Shown here: piece by piece, positions 24,557 to 35,800 of the stretch | Layout: every line of letters starts with the position of its first letter | How positions within the stretch are numbered: the first letter of the stretch is position 1 | Source: Nocardia sp. NBC_00416 | Lineage (GTDB): Bacteria; Actinomycetota; Actinomycetes; Mycobacteriales; Mycobacteriaceae | Length of the DNA stretch: 64,000 nucleotides | Direction of reading: 5' to 3' | Assembly (NCBI RefSeq): GCF_036032445.1 | Contig: NZ_CP107932.1 | Span: forward strand, 2,730,501-2,794,500 | Notes under the pieces: generated by a model | Database searches by the model: none | Told to the model about the DNA's origin: nothing | Seen by the model: only the letters and a program-made list of their open reading frames with translations | Position numbers and translations under genes: made by a program

Positions 24557-24892
24557 ATGGCAGATCGCGTACTCCGGGGCAGCCGGCTCGGAGCGGTGAG
24601 CTACGAAACCGACCGCGACCATGATCTGGCACCGCGCCGGATCGCCCGGTACCGGACCGACAATGGTGAAGAGTTCGATGTTCCGTTCGCCGACGACGCC
24701 GAGATCCCGCCCACCTGGTTGTGCCGCAACGGCCAGGAAGGTGTGCTGATCGAGGGCACGAGTCAGGAGGCGAAGAAGGTGAAGCCGCCGCGCACGCACT
24801 GGGACATGCTGCTCGAACGGCGCAGTAAGGAAGAACTCGAGGAACTGCTCAAGGAACGACTGGAACTGCTCAAAACCCGTCGCCGGGGCTGA
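24557..24892 (+). CDS. rbpA: RNA polymerase-binding protein RbpA
   Basis: 111 aa. RbpA core: RIARYRTDNGEEFDVPFADD, IPPTWLCRNGQEGVLIEG and RTHWDMLLERRSKEELEELL with the sigma-interacting C-terminal helix. It binds RNA polymerase and the principal sigma factor, stabilises the open complex and is near-universal in actinobacteria. ATG 24557 with GAGAGG upstream. A stress-type promoter and a long leader lie upstream and a strong intrinsic terminator follows. Only one zinc-type Cys is seen, so this is the zinc-free form as in mycobacteria. Confidence 0.97.
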   Translation: MADRVLRGSRLGAVSYETDRDHDLAPRRIARYRTDNGEEFDVPFADDAEIPPTWLCRNGQEGVLIEGTSQEAKKVKPPRTHWDMLLERRSKEELEELLKERLELLKTRRRG

Positions 24893-24922
24893 GCCCGAAC
24901 AAACCTCGAGGTCCTGTAACAG

Positions 24923-24959
24923 GCCGTGCCCGCCGGATGATCCGGCGGGCACGGCTTTT
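24923..24959 (+). terminator. Rho-independent terminator of rbpA
   Basis: Perfect 15-bp stem GCCGTGCCCGCCGGA / TCCGGCGGGCACGGC with a TGA loop, followed by TTTT. It lies 30 bases beyond the rbpA stop. Confidence 0.93.
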
Positions 24960-24973
24960 GTCGTGGTCCGGGT

Positions 24974-25882
24974 TCAGTGACTGGCGACCCGGCGATACTG
25001 CAGCAACGCCAACGGTATGGCGATCGCCAGAATGGCCAGCGAACAGCCGATCGCGTATTCGACGCAATGGTCGGCGGGCCAGCCGGTCGCCGGGAGGAAT
25101 CCCGGCGGCGCGCTGTTGTCGAACAGTTTCCGGCCGGTCGCCGCGACCGCGGTGATCGGATTCCATTCGGCGATAGTGGCCAGCGGGCCGGGCAGCGTCT
25201 GGGCGGAGATGAACGCCGAGGAGATGAACGACAGCGGGAACAGCCAGATCAGCCCGGCACTCTGGGCGACCTCGACATTCGGCGCGAGCAAGCCGGTGAG
25301 CGCGCCGACCCACGACATGGCGAAGGCGAACAGCAGGATCACCGCGTAGGCCAGTACGGCATCGGCCACACCGCCCTCGATACTCCAGCCGACGATGTAC
25401 CCGCACACGGTCATCACCAGCAGGCTGACCATGCTCACCACCAGATCCGAGAGCGTCCGGCCCATCAGCACCGCCAGCCGTGACATGGGCAGCGAACGCA
25501 TCCGGTCGATGATGCCCTTCTCCAGGTCGCCGGCCAGCCCCACGGTGGTGAACGCCGCGCTGAAGGCGACGGTCTGGGCCATGATCCCGGCGATCAGGAA
25601 CTCGCGGTACTGGCCGCCGCCGAGCGAGGCGCCGAAAACATAGGCGAAGAGGAAGACGAACATCAGCGGCTGAACCGTGGCCGTGACCAGCAGTGTCGGC
25701 ACCCGCATGATGGTGAGCAGGTTGCGATGCGCCACGATCGCGCTGTCACGGAAGAACCGCAAGCGGGGCTCGGTGGATTTCGGAATCCGGTGGGAGCCGG
25801 GTGAGTGTGCCAGTTCCGCCTCCGTCTCATCGGTCGGGCTGGTGGTTTCGGCTTCTTCGACCGCGACTTCTGCGGTGCTCAC
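24974..25882 (-). CDS. ABC-2 type exporter permease (DrrB-like)
   Basis: 302 aa from GTG 25882, which overlaps the ATPase stop by four bases. Acidic N-terminal extension, then about six helices, beginning LLVTATVQPLMFVFLFAYVF and ending SLAILAIAIPLALLQYRRVA. FGASLGGGQYREFLIAGIMA and FEKG-like GDLEKGIIDRMRSLPMSR are hallmarks of the daunorubicin-resistance DrrB group. It forms an exporter with the DrrA-like protein. Being the last gene of the NRPS operon, it probably exports the peptide product. Confidence 0.93.
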   Translation of the reverse strand: MSTAEVAVEEAETTSPTDETEAELAHSPGSHRIPKSTEPRLRFFRDSAIVAHRNLLTIMRVPTLLVTATVQPLMFVFLFAYVFGASLGGGQYREFLIAGIMAQTVAFSAAFTTVGLAGDLEKGIIDRMRSLPMSRLAVLMGRTLSDLVVSMVSLLVMTVCGYIVGWSIEGGVADAVLAYAVILLFAFAMSWVGALTGLLAPNVEVAQSAGLIWLFPLSFISSAFISAQTLPGPLATIAEWNPITAVAATGRKLFDNSAPPGFLPATGWPADHCVEYAIGCSLAILAIAIPLALLQYRRVASH

Positions 25883-26868
25883 GACATGATCTCCTCGGGT
25901 ACGTCACTGGTTTCCGGCTCGGTGTCCGGCGCAGCCGGTGAGCCGGTGATGGACAAGAAGACGTCGTCGAGGCTGGGCCGGTGTACCCGGGCGTCGACGA
26001 CATTCACCTCTGCGTCATCGAGCCGGCGCAGCGCTTCGACCATGGTGCGGGAACCGTCACCGACCACCACCGACACCTCGTCCATACCCGCCTCGTGCGC
26101 GGGTTCGCCGAGACCGACATCGGCCAGGACCTTCAGTGCGGGCGCCGGATCCTGTCCGGAGCTGAGGGTGACGGTGAGACGGTCCCCACCGATCGAGGAT
26201 TTGAGTTCGTCCGCCGAACCGCGGGCGATGACCTTGCCCTTGTCGAGCACCGTGATCTGGTCGGCCAGCCGGTCGGCTTCCTCGAGATACTGGGTGGTCA
26301 GCAGGACCGTGGTGCCGTCGCTGACGAGTTCGCCGATGACCCGCCACATATCGTTGCGGGCCCGTGGATCCAGTCCGGTGGTCGGTTCGTCGAGAACCAC
26401 CACGGGTGGGCGCGCGACCAGGGCGCCGGCGAGGTCGAGACGCCGGGTCATCCCGCCGGAGTAGGTTCCGGCTCGGCGATCGGCGGCGTCCTCGAGCCCG
26501 AATTCCCCGAGCAGTTCCCGGGCTCGGGAGATGGCGCGTTCGCGCGACATTCCGTAGAGCCGCGCGACCATACGCAGGTTCTCGTAGCCGGTGAGGTTGG
26601 CGTCCACCGCCGCGTACTGACCGGACAGCCCGATGAGCTTGCGCGCCGCCGCCGGGTCGTGCAGCACGTCGACATCGGCGACGTGGACGGATCCGGCGTT
26701 GGGCCGCAACAGGGTGGTCACGATCCGGACCGCGGTGGTCTTACCCGCGCCGTTGGGGCCGAGTAGCCCCATCACCGTGCCTTCGGGGATTTCGAGATCG
26801 AAGTCGTCCAAAACGCAGACCCGACCGTAGTTCTTCACCAGACCGGTGATCTGCACCGCGGGCTTCAC
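25879..26868 (-). CDS. ABC exporter ATPase (DrrA-like)
   Basis: 329 aa from GTG 26868, overlapping the NRPS stop (GTGA). Walker [10 protein letters not shown], signature [20 protein letters not shown], Walker [13 protein letters not shown], and the DrrA-type C-terminal regulatory stretch ending [15 protein letters not shown]. Coupled to both neighbours by overlaps, so all three genes are one transcription unit. Confidence 0.95.
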   Translation of the reverse strand: MKPAVQITGLVKNYGRVCVLDDFDLEIPEGTVMGLLGPNGAGKTTAVRIVTTLLRPNAGSVHVADVDVLHDPAAARKLIGLSGQYAAVDANLTGYENLRMVARLYGMSRERAISRARELLGEFGLEDAADRRAGTYSGGMTRRLDLAGALVARPPVVVLDEPTTGLDPRARNDMWRVIGELVSDGTTVLLTTQYLEEADRLADQITVLDKGKVIARGSADELKSSIGGDRLTVTLSSGQDPAPALKVLADVGLGEPAHEAGMDEVSVVVGDGSRTMVEALRRLDDAEVNVVDARVHRPSLDDVFLSITGSPAAPDTEPETSDVPEEIMS

Positions 26869-29800
26869 TGAGCTTTCTCCTTCGTTTCGATAGCGAGCTG
26901 TGATCGTGTTTCCATTGCGGGCACGCGATCACCGAGATGTCTGCGGAGCACGGGACCGATCACGGCCAGCGATTCCGCGGTGGTCATCTCCGCGTGGGTG
27001 CAGGCGATATCGTGCGCGTGCACCGCGCCGGTGACGAAGCCCTGCCAGGCCCCGGGGTGGCGATCGGGCGCCGCGAGGTTCACCGGATCGGCGGCCGCCG
27101 CGAAGAACAGCAGGTCGCCGCGGAACACCCCCGGACGGAAGCCGTTGGCCTGGACGGTGCCGTCGGCATAGCCGGCGTAGAGCCGTTCCAGATGATCCAG
27201 GGTGAGCGCCGCGAACGGCCCGGGCCGGGACCGTAGCAGTTCAGCGGCCTCCGCGAGGGTCGGTTCGGCGTCGTCCACGCCGAGTTCGCCGCCGAATTCA
27301 CCGAGGATCTCGCGGATGCTGGGCATCGCGTCGGCGGCCAGATCGTCGGAGAGCCGGTAGCTGTCCAGCATGCCGAGCAGCGCGACCTCGTCCCCGGCCG
27401 CCTGCAACCGCACCGCGACCTCCTGGGCGATCAATCCGCCGAGCGACCAGCCGAGCAGGTGGTAGGGCCCGTGTGGCTGAACGGTCCGGATATGCGCGAT
27501 GTAGTGTTCGGCCGCCTCGGCGATCGACCCGAATCCGGGCGCACCGCCGGCCTGCGGCGCCTGCAGCCCGTAGACCGGCTGATCAGCGGGCAGTTCGGCG
27601 AGCAGCCCCGCATAGCACCAGGCCAGACCGATCGCCGGATGCACGCAGAACAGCGGCGGACGACCGGTACCGGTATCCGGGCGCAGGGGCAGCAGCGGCG
27701 CGAGTGCGAGTTTCATCGCGTCGGCCGCGCTGCCGTCGCCGAGTCGCGCGGCCAGGGCGGCCGGAGTGGATTCGCCGAACAGCAGCTGCATGGGCAGCTC
27801 GAAACCGGCCTCGCGAGCGTGGGCGACGACCTTGGTGGCCAGCAACGAGTTACCGCCCAGCTCGAAGAACCCGTCCCCGGCGCCGACCCGCTCGACCCCG
27901 AGCACCTCGGCGAAGATCTCGCACAGCGCGGCTTCGACCGGACCGACCGGTGCCCGGTATCCCTCGGCCGCGGTGAACACCGGCTCCGGCAGGGCGGCCC
28001 GGTCCAATTTGCCGACGGGGGTGAGCGGCAGCCGGTCGATGAGCATGATCGACTGCGGAACCATGTAGTTGGGCACCAGTTCCGACAGGTGCGCGGTCAA
28101 TGCGGCCGCGGTGGTGGCCGAACCGGCCTTCACATACGCCACCAGAGCGGTCGCGCCGGCGGCGGTGCGATGGCCGGTGGTATATGAGAACTCCACGGCC
28201 GGATGCCGGCTCAGCGCCGCGTCGATCTCGCCCAGTTCGATCCGGAAACCGCGGATCTTCACCTGATGATCGGTCCGGCCGACGTATTCGATATCGCCGG
28301 GGCCACCGTCGGCGCCGGTCCGGATCCGCACCAGATCACCGGTGCGGTACATCCGTTCGCCCGGCTTCCCGAAGGGGTTGGCCACGAACCGCTGGGCGGT
28401 GAGGCCGGGCCGGTCGTGATAGCCGCGGGCGAGCGCGCCACCGGCCAGGTACAGCTCACCGGTGACCCCGAGCGGGGCGGGGCGCAGCCGGCCGTCGAGC
28501 ACCATCGCCGCGACGCCGCGGATCGGTTCGCCGATCGGAATCGGCCCACCCGGCGCCAGCGGCGGCGACATGACCGTGACGATGGTGGTCTCGGTGGGGC
28601 CGTAGACGTTGTGCAGATTGCGGCCGGGCGCCCAGCGGGCGACGACCTCCGCGGGCAGTGCCTCGCCGCCGACCAGGACATGCTGGAAATCGGTGATGCC
28701 CTCGGGATCCACCGTCGCCAGCGCGGCCGTGGTGATGAACGCGTGGGTGATCCGTTCCGCGATCAGCACCCGGGCCAGTTCCGCGCCGCCCACCACTCCC
28801 GGCGGCGTGAGCACCAGGGTGCCCGCGCCGCCGAGCGCGAACAGCAGGTCCAGCATGGCCGCGTCGAAGCTCGGGGTCGCGAAGTGCAGGATGCGACTCC
28901 CGGACCGGACGTCGAACCGATGCGCTGTCTCCGCGGCGAAATTGGACAGTCCACGATGAGTGACCACCACACCCTTGGGGGTTCCGGTGGAACCGGAGGT
29001 GTAGATGACGTAGGCCGGATTGTCCATCCGCAGCGGCGCGAGCCGGTCCGCGTCGGTGATCGGGGCGCTGGACGCCCGCAGCACCTGTTCCCGGACGTCG
29101 CGATCGTCCAGCGCCAGCCAGCGCACCTCTTCGGGCAGCTGCTCCCGATGCTCGGCCAGGGTGAGGCCCACGGCCGCACCGGAGTCGGCGAGCATATGGG
29201 TGATCCGCGCGGCGGGGTAGCCGGGGTCCACCGGCACGAAAGCCGCGCCGGTCTTGGTGACGGCCAGCACCGTGGCCACCGATTCCACCGTCCGCGGAAT
29301 ACCCAGTGCCACCAGAGTTTCCGGGCCCACGCCGTGCTCGATCAGCACTCGGGCCAGCCGGTTGCTCCAGCGGTCGAGCGCATCGTAGGTGACCTCGACG
29401 CCGGTGGTCGCCAATGCGACGGCGCGCCGGTCGACGTTCACCGCGGCGGCGAAAACCTCGGCGAGAGTGCACGGCTGGTCAGGGTCCGCGCGGCGCAGCG
29501 GCGCCAGGGCGGACCATTCGGTGGGCTCCAGCAGTTCCAGATCGCCGATGACGACCGCGGGGTCGGCCGCGATCGCGCCGAGCAGCCGGACCAGGCGCCG
29601 GTTGAGGCGCGCCGCCGTCGGCTCGTCGAAGAGATCCGCACTGTAGTTCACGGCCACGCTGATCCCGTCCGGCGACCGATCACCGGTATGGCATTCGGTC
29701 AGGGTGAACTGGAGGTCGAATTTCGCGATACCGGCGTCGATATCCATCGCCTCGATGCTCAGCCCCGGAAGCTCCAGCGCCCGCACGGGTTCGTCGCGTA

Positions 29801-32800
29801 CCGACAGCATCACCTGGAACAGCGGGTGATGCGATTGCGACCGCACCGGGTTGAGCACCTCCACCAGGCGCTCGAACGGCAGATCCGCGTGGCCGAACGC
29901 GTCGAGATCGGTATCGCGCACGGCGTCGAGCAGTTCGGTGAAGCGATCGTTGTGCGCCACCGGGGTGCGCAGGACCAGCGTGTTGACGAACATGCCGATC
30001 ATCCGGTCCAGTTCCGGCCGGCCACGGCCCGCGACCGGGGTGCCGACGGCGATGTCGTCGACTCCGGTCAGCCGGTGCAGCAGCACCGCCAGGGCGGCGT
30101 GCAGCACCATGAACAGGCTCACATTGTGGCGCGCCGCGAGATCGCGCAGCTCGCGGTGGACCCGGGCGTCGATCCGCTGTTCCACGGTGCCGCCGCGATA
30201 GGACGGCACGGGCGGGCGGGGCCGGTCGGCGGGGACCGCGAGCAGCTCCGGCAGACCGTCCAGGCGAGTGCGCCAGTAGTCGAGCTGGCGGCGGATCGGC
30301 GCGGCGGGATCGTCCTCGTCGCCGAGCAGGTCGCGCTGCCACAGCGTGTAGTCGATGTACTGGAGCTGTTCGGGATCGGATTGCGGCTCGGCGCCGAGCC
30401 GGATCGCGCGGTAGGCGGCCGCCACATCGGCGGCGAGCGGTTCCAGCGACCAGCCGTCCATCGCGATGTGGTGCACCACCAGCACCAGGATGTGCTCGTC
30501 CGGTGCGACGACGAACAGCGCCGCCCGCACCGGTATCTCGGTGGCGAGATCGAAGCCCGGCGTGATGAACCGTTCGATCGCGGCCCCGTGGCCCGCGTCG
30601 TCGGCCACCGGCGACTGCAGGATGATCCGGGCCTGCGCCGCGTCGAGCACCAGCTGGCTGGGCTCACCATCGATCTCCGGGAACACCGTCCGCAGGGTTT
30701 CGTGCTGTTCCTGCAGGTTGTGCAGCGCGGCGAGCAGGGCGGCGCGGTCGAGCGGACCGCGCAGCCGCAGCACGACGGGGATGTTGTAAGCACCGCCGGA
30801 CTCCTCGGATCCGCCGAAGCGGTTGAGGAACCACAACCGCTGCTGGGCGGGCGAGAGCGGAATCCGTGCGGGCCGTTCCCGGCGTACCAGCGCGGCCCCG
30901 GAACCGGCGGTCTCGCCGTCGAGACGCGCAGCGAGTTCGGCGACCGTCGGCGCGGCGAACACCGCGCGGACCGGCAGCCGCACTCCGGTGGCCGCGTCCA
31001 GGCGACCCACCAGCTGCGTGGCCAGCAACGAGTTGCCGCCGATATCGAAGAAACTCTCATCCGCCTCGGTGACCACGGCGTCCACGAGTTCGCCCATGAT
31101 CCGGGCGACGAGGCGTTCGCTCTCCGATCCCGGCGCGCGCCCGCCGGCCGCCGCGGGCAGCGCTCGGGGTTCGGGAAGCGCGGCGATATCCAATTTGCCG
31201 ACCGGGGTCAGCGGGATCTCGTCGAGCAGGGTGAACGCGGCCGGAACCATGTGCCGGGGCAGGCGCCGCGCCAGATGTTCGCGCAATTCCTCGGGTTCGG
31301 GCCGGCGGGCCGGATCGGCCGGATGGACATAGGCCACCAGCCGGTCCGAACCACCGAGATGCCGTACCTCGGTATGCGCGAAATGGACCGCCGGATGCGC
31401 GGTGAGCGCACTGGTGATCTCGCCGAGCTCGATCCGGAAACCGCGCACCTTCACCTGATTGTCGCTGCGGCCCAGGTAGCGCAGACCACCGTCGCGGGTC
31501 CAGCGCACGACATCGCCGGTGCGGTAGATCCGGGAGCCGGCCGGTCCGTAGGGATCGGCGACGAACCGGGACGCGGTGAGTCCGAACCTTTCGTGGTAGC
31601 CGCGGGCCAGTCCGGGACCGGCCAGATAGAGCTCGCCGGGGACGCCCGTGGGTACGGGCCGCAGGCGTTCGTCGAGCACGAGGGCGCGGGTGCCGCGGAT
31701 CAGGGCGCCCAGTTCGGCGGGACCGTCCACTGCCACCGGCGTCACCGAGACGACGACGGTGGTTTCGGTGGGACCGTAGGCGTTGAACATCCGCCGGCCC
31801 GGCGCCCAGCGTGCCACCAGTTCGGGGCCGAGATGCTCACCGCCGACCATGAGACCCCGCAGGGCGGGCAGCGGCCAGCGCTCGCGGTCGATGGTGGCGA
31901 GCGCGGCCGGGGTGATGAAGGTGTGCGTGACCTCGGCGCGGGTCATGAGTTCGGCCAGTTCGTCACCGCCGTACACCTCCGGCGGCACGATCACCATCGC
32001 GGCGCCGGCGCCGATCGCGAGCAGCAGGTCCAATACCGCCGCGTCGAAGCTCGGCGACGAGAAATGCAGCGTGCGCGCGGCCGGGTTCACCGCCATCCGG
32101 TCGCGGAACTCGTCGGCGAGATCGGCGAGCGCGCCGTGGGTGGCGGTGACACCCTTCGGTGTGCCGGTCGAGCCGGAGGTGTAGATCAGATAAGCCGGGT
32201 CGGTGATCCGCAAGGGCCGCACCCGATCGGAGTCGTTGACCGGGTCGGCCGCAGACCCGCCGATCTCGGTCCGGCCCGCGGGCGAGTCGAGCAGCAGCCA
32301 GTCGATGTCCGCACCGCCGGCGGCGCGCAGTCCGTCGGCGTGCCCGACCCGGGTGACGCCGACCGAGCATCCGGAGTCGCCGAGCATATGGGCGATCCGC
32401 TCGGCCGGATAATTCGGATCCACCGGGACGAACGCGGCCCCGGATTTGGCGATGGCGAGCATGGCCGTCACCGAATCCGCGGAGCGGGTGAGCCCGAGCG
32501 CCACCTTGTCGCCGGTCCCCAGCCCGCGCCGGATCAGCGCGCGCGCCAGCCGGTTGGCACGGCGATCGAGTTCGGCGTAGGTGAGTACGGTGTCGTCCTC
32601 GTAGAGCGCCCGGCGGGGACCGTGGGCGAGCACGGTGGAGCCGAACAGGGCGGCCAGGGTGCGCGGGATCCCGGGTGCGGGACCTCGTGCCGGGCTGTGC
32701 GCCGCACGTTCGGTGTCGGTGCGGGCGTCGATATCGCCCACCGCGACGCCGGGCCGCGTAGCGATCGCGTCCAGCACCCGCAGGAACCGGTCGGCCAGGA

Positions 32801-35800
32801 TCTCGACGGTGGACGCGTCGAACAGCTCATCGGCGTAGACGAATTCGATGTCCCCCGCGGCGAGATCACCGGCGCGCAACTCCAGATCGAACTTGGCGCG
32901 CGCGATATCGAGCGCGGCCGCGTCGACGGACAGGCCCGGCAGTTCCAGCGTCGGCACCGGGGTGTCCTGGACGGTGAGCGCGACCTGGAACAGCGGGTGA
33001 CGTCCGGTGGCCCGGGGGTCGTGCCCGAGCGCGGCCACGACCTGCTCGAATGGGATATCGGCGTGTGCGAGAGCGCCGAGTTCGGTGTCCCGGTCGGCAC
33101 GCAGCAGATCGGTGAACGCGCGAACCGGGTCCACCTCGGAGCGCAGGACCAGGGTGTTGACGAACATCCCGACCAGATCGTCGAGCCGGCGATCGGTACG
33201 TCCGGCGACCGGTGTGCCGATCGCGATATCGCGGCCACCGGTCACCGCGCGCAACAGCACCGCGAGTGCCGAGCGCAGCAGCATGAACGGGCTCACGCCC
33301 TCGGCGCGAGCCAGGTCCGCCAGTGCGCGCCGGACCGGCTCCGGGATACTGCGGCGCACGGACGCGGCCGTCGCTTCCGGTTCGGCCGGGCGGGGCCGGT
33401 CGTAGGGCAGCGGCAGTTCCTCGGGCAATCCGGTGAGCTGGTCGCGCCAGTAGCCGAGTTGGCGGGCGGCGAGGCTGTCCGGATCGGTTTCGGCGCCGAG
33501 GTGCTCGCGCTGCCACAGACCGAAATCCGCGTACTGGACGGTCAGCGGTGTCCAGGTCGGCCCGCTACCGGTCCGGCGGGCCTGATAGGCGACCGCCAGA
33601 TCCCGGGTCAGCGGCCCCAGCGACCAGCCGTCGGCGGCGATATGGTGCACCACCACGCCGAGCTGGTAACGGTCTTTCCCCGCGCGCAGCAGGGTCGCCC
33701 GCAGCGGTGTGCCCGCGGTGAGATCGAAACCGGCGGTGGCCGATTCACGCAGGAGCGCGTCGGCGCCGGCCGGATCGGTATCGCGAACTTCCAGGCTCGG
33801 CAGCGCCCAGGCGGTCGGCAGGATGCGTTGCTGGGCACCGTGTCCGTCGTCGGGGAACACGGTGCGCAGGACCTCGTGCCGTTCGACGATATCGCCGAGC
33901 GCCGCCCGCAGCGCGGGAACATCCAGCGCGCCCTCGATATCGAGAACGAACGCGATGTTGTAGGCGCTGGACTCGGGGGCGAACCGGTTCAGGAACCACA
34001 AGCGCTGCTGCGGCAACGACAGCGGCAGCCGTTCGGGACGCGGATCGTAGGGGGCCAGCGGGATCCGGGCGGTGACCGGCGTGCGGATGAGTTGTTCGGT
34101 GAGGGCGGCGACGGTCGGCGCGTCGAACACGGTGCGGACCGGAAGATCCACCCCGAACCGGTCGTACAGTGCCCCCACCAGCCGGGTCGCCAGCAGTGAG
34201 TTGCCGCCCAGATCGAAGAACCCGTCCTCGGCGCCGGTGACCTCGACGCCGAGCACCTCGGAGAACACCTCCGTGACCCGGCGCTCCGCCTCGGTCGCGG
34301 GGGCCCGGGAGGTGACGGCCGTGCCGAGGAACACGGGTTCGGGCAGCGCCTTGCGATCGAGCTTGCCCGACGGGGCTTTCGGGAATTCGTCGAGAACGGT
34401 GACCGCGTCGGGAACCATGTAGCCGGGCAGGTGCGCCCGGGCGGTCGCGCGCACCTCGGCCGGGTCCATGTCGGCATCGGCGACGATATAGGCGGCCAGT
34501 CGCTGCCGGCCGTGCGCGTCGGTGTGCACCACGGTCAGCGCCGAGCGAACCCCGGAACAGCCGTGCAGCACATGGTCGATCTCCGACAGTTCGATCCGGA
34601 AGCCGCGGAGTTTGACCTGGTCGTCGGCGCGGCCGAGGAAGCGCAACCGGCCCGACCGGTCGGTGACCACGAGGTCTCCGGTGCGGTACATGCGTTCGCC
34701 GCGCCGGCCGTAGGGATTCGGGACGAAACGGGCGGCGGTCAGCCCGTGCCGGCCGAGGTAGCCGCGGGCCACACCGGGTCCCGACACGTACAGCTCGCCG
34801 GGAGTGCCGGGCGGTACCGGACGCAACCGGGAGTCCAGGACGAACAGCCGCATCCCGCGCACGGGATGCCCGAGCGGCACCGGGCGACCGGGGCGCATGG
34901 GTCCGGACATGGTCGCGGCCACCGTCGCCTCGGACGGGCCGTACATGTTGTGCATGCGGTACCGGTCGGCCCAGGCCGCCACCAGTTCGGGGCCGCAGGC
35001 CTCGCCGCCGACCATGACGGTCTGCAACTGGTCCAGCCCGGCGGGGTCGACGGTGGCCAGCGCCGCGGGCGTGATGAACGCGTGCGTGACTCGTTCGTTG
35101 CGCAGCAGCGTGGCGAGCTCGCTGCCGCCGTAGATCTCCGGCCCGGCGATGACCACGGTGGCGCCGCAGGCGAAACCGAGCAGCAGCTCCAGCACGGACG
35201 CGTCGAAACTGGGGGACGAGAAGTGCAGGGTGCGCGAAACCGGGGTGACGCCGAACAGGTAGCACTGTTCGGCGGCGAACGAAGCCAGACCGCCGTGGGT
35301 GACGACTACGGCCTTCGGGGTACCGGTGGATCCGGAGGTGTAGATCAGATATGCCGGGTGCGTGGTGCGCAACGGCGCGATCCGGTCCGCGTCGGTGATC
35401 GGCGCGGACGATACGGCGGCACAATCTGTTTCGAACTCCAGCGATCCGAGAACCAGCCACGATTCCACGACACCGGCCCGCTCGGGCAGGGACGACAGCT
35501 GTTCCTGCCCCGTGACACCGAGCCGGGCGCCGGAATCGGTGAGCATGTGGGCGATCCGCTCCGGGGGGTAGCCCGGATCGACCGGCACATAGGCGGCGCC
35601 GGTCTTGGCGACCGCCCATACCGCGGTGATCGCGTCCAGGCCGCGCGGCAGGGCGAGCACCACCACGGTCTCGGGACCGGCGCCCTGCTCGATCAGCAGT
35701 CGCGCCACCCGGTTGGCGCGTTCGTCCAGTTCCCGATAGGTCGTGTCACGACCGCGGTAGCGGACCGCGACACCGTCGGGATCGCGCACCGCGGACCGGC